Source: Bigelowiella natans CCMP2755 (taxonomy: Eukaryota > Cercozoa > Chlorarachniophyceae). Taken from it: 64,000 bases of DNA. Where the stretch lies: the NCBI GenBank assembly GCA_000320545.1, contig ADNK01000157.1:74828-138827 (forward strand), given 5' to 3'. A program made the translations under genes and the position numbers. The notes below the pieces were generated by a model, which was not told the origin of the DNA, ran no database searches, and was given only the letters and a program-made list of their open reading frames with translations. Shown here one piece after another: positions 60,573-64,000 of the stretch. Position 1 is the first letter of the stretch; the number at the start of each line of letters is the position of its first letter.

Positions 60573-60875
60573 CTACCACTTGAAATATAGGCGCTCCCTT
60601 CGTATTATTTCTTTTTCAAGTTCCGGAGGTAGATCTTTCATAGTGAACAGGAAAGATACAAAGATAATCATTTAAACACACAGAAGCATTTATGCTGTTG
60701 AAATAGAGTACACGTCGTAAAATACCCTTTTAATATGCCGTTTTGGGTGTGCATATTACATAGACATCTTCACTATCATACTATAGACCCGCTACCATCC
60801 TCCTCCTCTTCCGCTTCCTCTCATCATCAGCATCATATTCATTAAATATCCAAATGTCACACACGAACACACAGG

Positions 60876-60908
<33 letters not shown>

Positions 60909-62016
60909 TCAACTGTACTGAGCATCCCGGAGTGACGCTCTACCACGAATAGATCCACGCACAGATCCTGCAATTATGAGGAAAAAGTTATTACTAAGGA
61001 TGAAATGACAATGCTAGTGATGACGGTGGCGAAGATATGCTACTTGGTGCTTTGCTGATAATTAACACACATGTATGAATAACGGCACCTGCAACCCGTA
61101 CATCCCTAGCGAAGAGCCTACAATGAAATATCGGAGCGCTGTCCTTGGAACAACTTTCTGTGAAAGCAGATCCTCGTATGCACCTGTTATAATAATGAAG
61201 GAGGTGATGAGGACGATGGGATGATGATGACGACGACACCGATGATGATGATGATGATGATGATGATGATAAGAAAGATGATAAGTGATACTTACTGTGT
61301 AACGACGAAAGGCCAAGCTGCTTCCCCGCATGGATCACTTGATGCAAAAACTCTATCTCCTCCCTGATGATAACAAATAGTCCACGAGGCAGAGCGATGG
61401 TGATTGGGAGGAGGAGGAGGAGGAGGAGGAGGAGGAGGAGGAGGAGGAGGTGGTGGTGTGGGTGGGGAGGGAGGGGAGGGAGGGGAGGAGGAAAAAAATG
61501 GTGAGTGAGAGGGATTCACCAGAGTGACCAGGCACGAGTTTTACCTACCTCATGGTGTGATTTAGTGAATCCAGATCGAAACCGTCGGCGGTGTTACCGC
61601 TGCTACCTTCAGGCAGTATCACCTGAAAGAAACGAATGCTGTCAAAAAGAGAGGAGCTACCATGATGTGCTGATGATAACCTATCAGCAAGATCAGTACT
61701 ACTATTACTACTACTAGTAGTAGTAGTTCCACTACTAGTATTTGATAATGGCGTCTTTCATTGATCAAACATATAAAACTGCAACGAGCAACAACACCGG
61801 GCAAAGGCACCGTCATTGCTTTTCATTTCATTTTCGTTCCGGCAGAGATTGCGATAAGAACAACACACAACATGTGCATCTGCTACCTGGTGCCATAATA
61901 GCAACGTGCCTGTGTAGAGGTAATGTAGCAGCACGTCGAGACATGCCGTCGCCAAACCCTGTAATAAAAGGAAGCCTCAAATGACCATTGGAAACCGCTG
62001 CGATTCAACGTACATG

Positions 62017-62064
<48 letters not shown>

Positions 62065-62588
62065 GTACATAAAATAATAAACTATGTGTGTCTGTCCGTC
62101 TGCTGTGTGTGCGCGCGCGCGCGCGCGTGTTTGCTCTACAAAGTAGCGATTTAGTGGCAGCTGTACCGTGAAGGTAATAGTGAATCGTCTAGACCGTCGA
62201 CCCAGCGTTGCTATCGATGACGCTGCTGATGAGGCTAGTGATGACGACAGCGATGATGATGATAGGGTCGGGTCATGCTTATTGCGCTCCTCGCTGTCGT
62301 CGTCGTCGTCGTCGTGGTCGCTTTCATCATCAAGCGCTGACGGTGTTCTATGCAGGCTAATTGGGCGTTGGAAGCGAGGGGGGGGGAAACTCTCTCTCCT
62401 CCTCATCCTCGTCGTGTGGTGACCGTCATCATCGTTGTCATCGTCGTCATAGCTGCGTGCGTGGTCGAGGTCATCAGCATCGAGGGATAGTGCGGAGCAG
62501 GTGCGGGGTAGTAGCCTATGTAGATGATGATGATGATGATGATGATGATGATAACAGTAGAAGATAACGTCAGATCATACAGATATAA

Positions 62589-62626
<38 letters not shown>

Positions 62627-63350
62627 GCGTGTGTGTGTGCGCTTTATTCATGCAGATGCTGCCAACTTACGGTGAGGCGAGGTCATCATGTTCAGTCTGG
62701 GGGTGGTAGTGAGGACGCCGCCGCCGATGATTGTAGCGGCTGAGACTTCGGTAGTGATACTTGCCTCCTGACCCCAGGAGGACGGAGTAGTACCGACTAC
62801 CACCATTCCGTACTGCCTAGAGAGTGACGGATCTCGATTTCCCCAAAGCTGCGGGCACAGCTGGTGGGGGTGGTGTGGTCATCGTCGAGCGCATCCGCGC
62901 CGTCGTCGTTGACGATGATGACGACGACGCTGCTGCGGTCGGGTCGCTTATCCTGACAAGCTGTTTATCCCTCTTCCCAAGCAGGAGCCCTTTCTTCGTC
63001 CTGAGGCTGCCTGCATCGTCAGTGCTGGATGAACGCGCCCCCCCCATGCTGTCCGTCTCCTGCTGATGATCCTGCTTTGCCATGGTCATCGTCGTCGTCG
63101 TCGGGGTACCAGTATTGAGTGGAAATAGCCTTCGCGCCACTGACCCCTTTGTAGTACCATCAGCAGAGTTGGTGGTATTTTCCTTTTTTTTCGCGCTGTC
63201 CGAATAGTCGTTATAGCAGCCCCCCCCCCCCCCCTCCTTTGCATCGCTCGCGCCCTTCTTACCATCCTCATCCAGGATCGCTAGCGGGGAGGACGACGAC
63301 GACATGATGGCCGATGATGATATATCGACGAGCTTCACTTCCATGGTCAT
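60573..63350 (-). CDS. BTB/BACK-type protein with long disordered N-terminus, multi-exon
   Basis: BTB proteins usually dimerise and often serve as cullin-3 adaptors; the role here is unknown. The N-terminal exon (Met 63350 to about 62825) is low-complexity Ser/Thr/Gly-rich. A second disordered block with Asp/Ser runs (62410-62200) ends in RSRRFTITF. Then exons join in phase: GLATACLDVLLHYLYTGTLL (near 61945, the typical end of a BTB fold), VILPEGSSGNTADGF (near 61620), EEIEFLHQVIHAGKQLGL (near 61345), AYEDLLSQKVVPRTALRYF with GSSLGMYGLQ (near 61180-61095), DLCVDLFVVERHSGM (near 60965) and the last exon 60634-60573 encoding DLPPELEKEIIRRERLYFKW and a stop. This follows BTB then BACK-like architecture. 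The first half of the BTB domain was not clearly seen. Confidence 0.65.
62020..62060. repeat. (GA)n microsatellite in an intron of the BTB gene
   Basis: GA run upstream of the exon encoding GLATACLDVLL. GC/GT runs at 62105-62130 and a TA run at about 62594-62621 are in the same gene. Confidence 0.9.
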
Positions 63351-63544
63351 TCTCTGCCCTTTCCTTGCTCCCCCCCCTCCCCCTCCTCCTCCTCCTCCTC
63401 CACCACCTCAAGTAAGTGGGAACACCTCCTCTGGTATTAGGAATATGAACATAGTCTAGCTAAGCTTTCGTGTCACTATTCAGGACTAGAGACCAGATAG
63501 CGGAGGGCATCGGGGCTGATAGCGGCGTGTGCCGATAGCGAAAG

Positions 63545-63961
63545 GTGCGATCAAGCAGAACAACCAAATCAGCGGAGGATAGGAAGAGGGGGGGCGGAAC
63601 TAGGATCGGGGCCGACTTTAGAGGGATTCCCCATCACGACGACCCTTTTGTAAGCAATGGAGGTGCAACTGGCGTGGGTGGAGGAAGGGGGTTAGAATCT
63701 TCATTCGATGAGGACCCTTTCTCTTCGAATGCTAGCAAGCGAAAAGGCAGTGAGCAGAGGGAGGAGGAAGAGAAGGCGGAACCCTCCGTTCCCCCTGCTC
63801 CCTCTCCCTCTCCGCAAAGAGTCTCCTGCGGGGGGGGGAGGGCCGATACACAGCGAAAGGCTTTGACAAATAACAACTTCAATTGTGATTTCTTTGACTT
63901 TGAGGACAATGATGGGGAACCCCCCCGAAGCAACTCGAAAAGGAAAGCGAAAAGTGCATAG
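63545..63961 (+). CDS. Possible exon with DPF-type motifs (weak)
   Basis: An open frame to a stop at 63959-63961 contains HDDPFVS, DEDPFSS and CDFFDFEDND, within Ser/Pro/Lys-rich sequence. DPF motifs bind clathrin-adaptor ears in epsin-like proteins, so this could be the disordered tail exon of such a gene. There is no folded domain, no homologue recognised, and no clear upstream exon in this window. It may be chance. Confidence 0.2.
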   Translation: MRSSRTTKSAEDRKRGGGTRIGADFRGIPHHDDPFVSNGGATGVGGGRGLESSFDEDPFSSNASKRKGSEQREEEEKAEPSVPPAPSPSPQRVSCGGGRADTQRKALTNNNFNCDFFDFEDNDGEPPRSNSKRKAKSA

Positions 63962-64000
63962 CATGGGGGGGGGAAGGGTATGGTGAGCTTGGGTATTTTC

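Overview
This is nuclear DNA of a unicellular eukaryote. Genes are separated by long non-coding stretches and most are split by many short GT-AG introns (including 16- and 25-base microexons). Di- and trinucleotide microsatellites are abundant, and there is one intact Ty3/gypsy-type LTR retrotransposon. Two divergently transcribed genes near 15.3-16 kb begin with a hydrophobic signal-like segment followed by a basic, Ser/Thr-rich stretch. That is what proteins imported into a complex (secondary) plastid look like. Neither shows the Phe at the cleavage site expected in stramenopile or cryptophyte plastids, so I suspect an alga such as a chlorarachniophyte. This is inference; no species is claimed.

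Layout. (a) 1-4557, minus: a nine-exon UxaA/GarD-family sugar-acid dehydratase whose 3' end runs off the left edge. (b) 5.4-8.0 kb: no gene seen. (c) 8.07-15.29 kb, minus: one very large gene (about 1,800 codons) with a putative plastid presequence, a catalytically degenerate 3'-5' exonuclease fold, a SAP domain and long disordered acidic regions. (d) 15.94-17.48 kb, plus: a five-exon gene for a plastid-type protein resembling plant At4g37920. (e) 18.38-19.97 kb, minus: an intronless secreted beta-propeller-like protein. (f) 20.72-26.44 kb: the LTR element, with two identical 326-bp LTRs. (g) 27.43-30.34 kb, minus: bifunctional aldehyde/alcohol dehydrogenase AdhE with a probable mitochondrial presequence. 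(h) 32.13-34.09 kb, minus: a Qa-SNARE (syntaxin). (i) 35.35-45.45 kb, plus: a BIG/Sec7-family ARF guanine-nucleotide exchange factor. (j) about 46.8-50.7 kb, minus: a WD40-repeat protein with an N-terminal membrane anchor. (k) about 51.8-54.5+ kb, minus: an inositol-phosphatase-superfamily enzyme (BPNT1/INPP1 type). (l) 55.63-56.93 kb, plus: an intronless secreted beta-lactamase-like serine hydrolase. (m) 57.64-59.22 kb, minus: replication factor C subunit RFC4. (n) 60.57-about 63.35 kb, minus: a BTB/BACK-type protein.

The genes do not form an operon or pathway; they are ordinary eukaryotic neighbours. Themes are Golgi/endosome traffic (ARF-GEF, syntaxin), fermentation (AdhE), sugar-acid catabolism (UxaA), replication (RFC4) and plastid biology (two divergent genes). 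Exon boundaries were worked out by reading splice sites and checking phase. Where I could not close the phase I say so.
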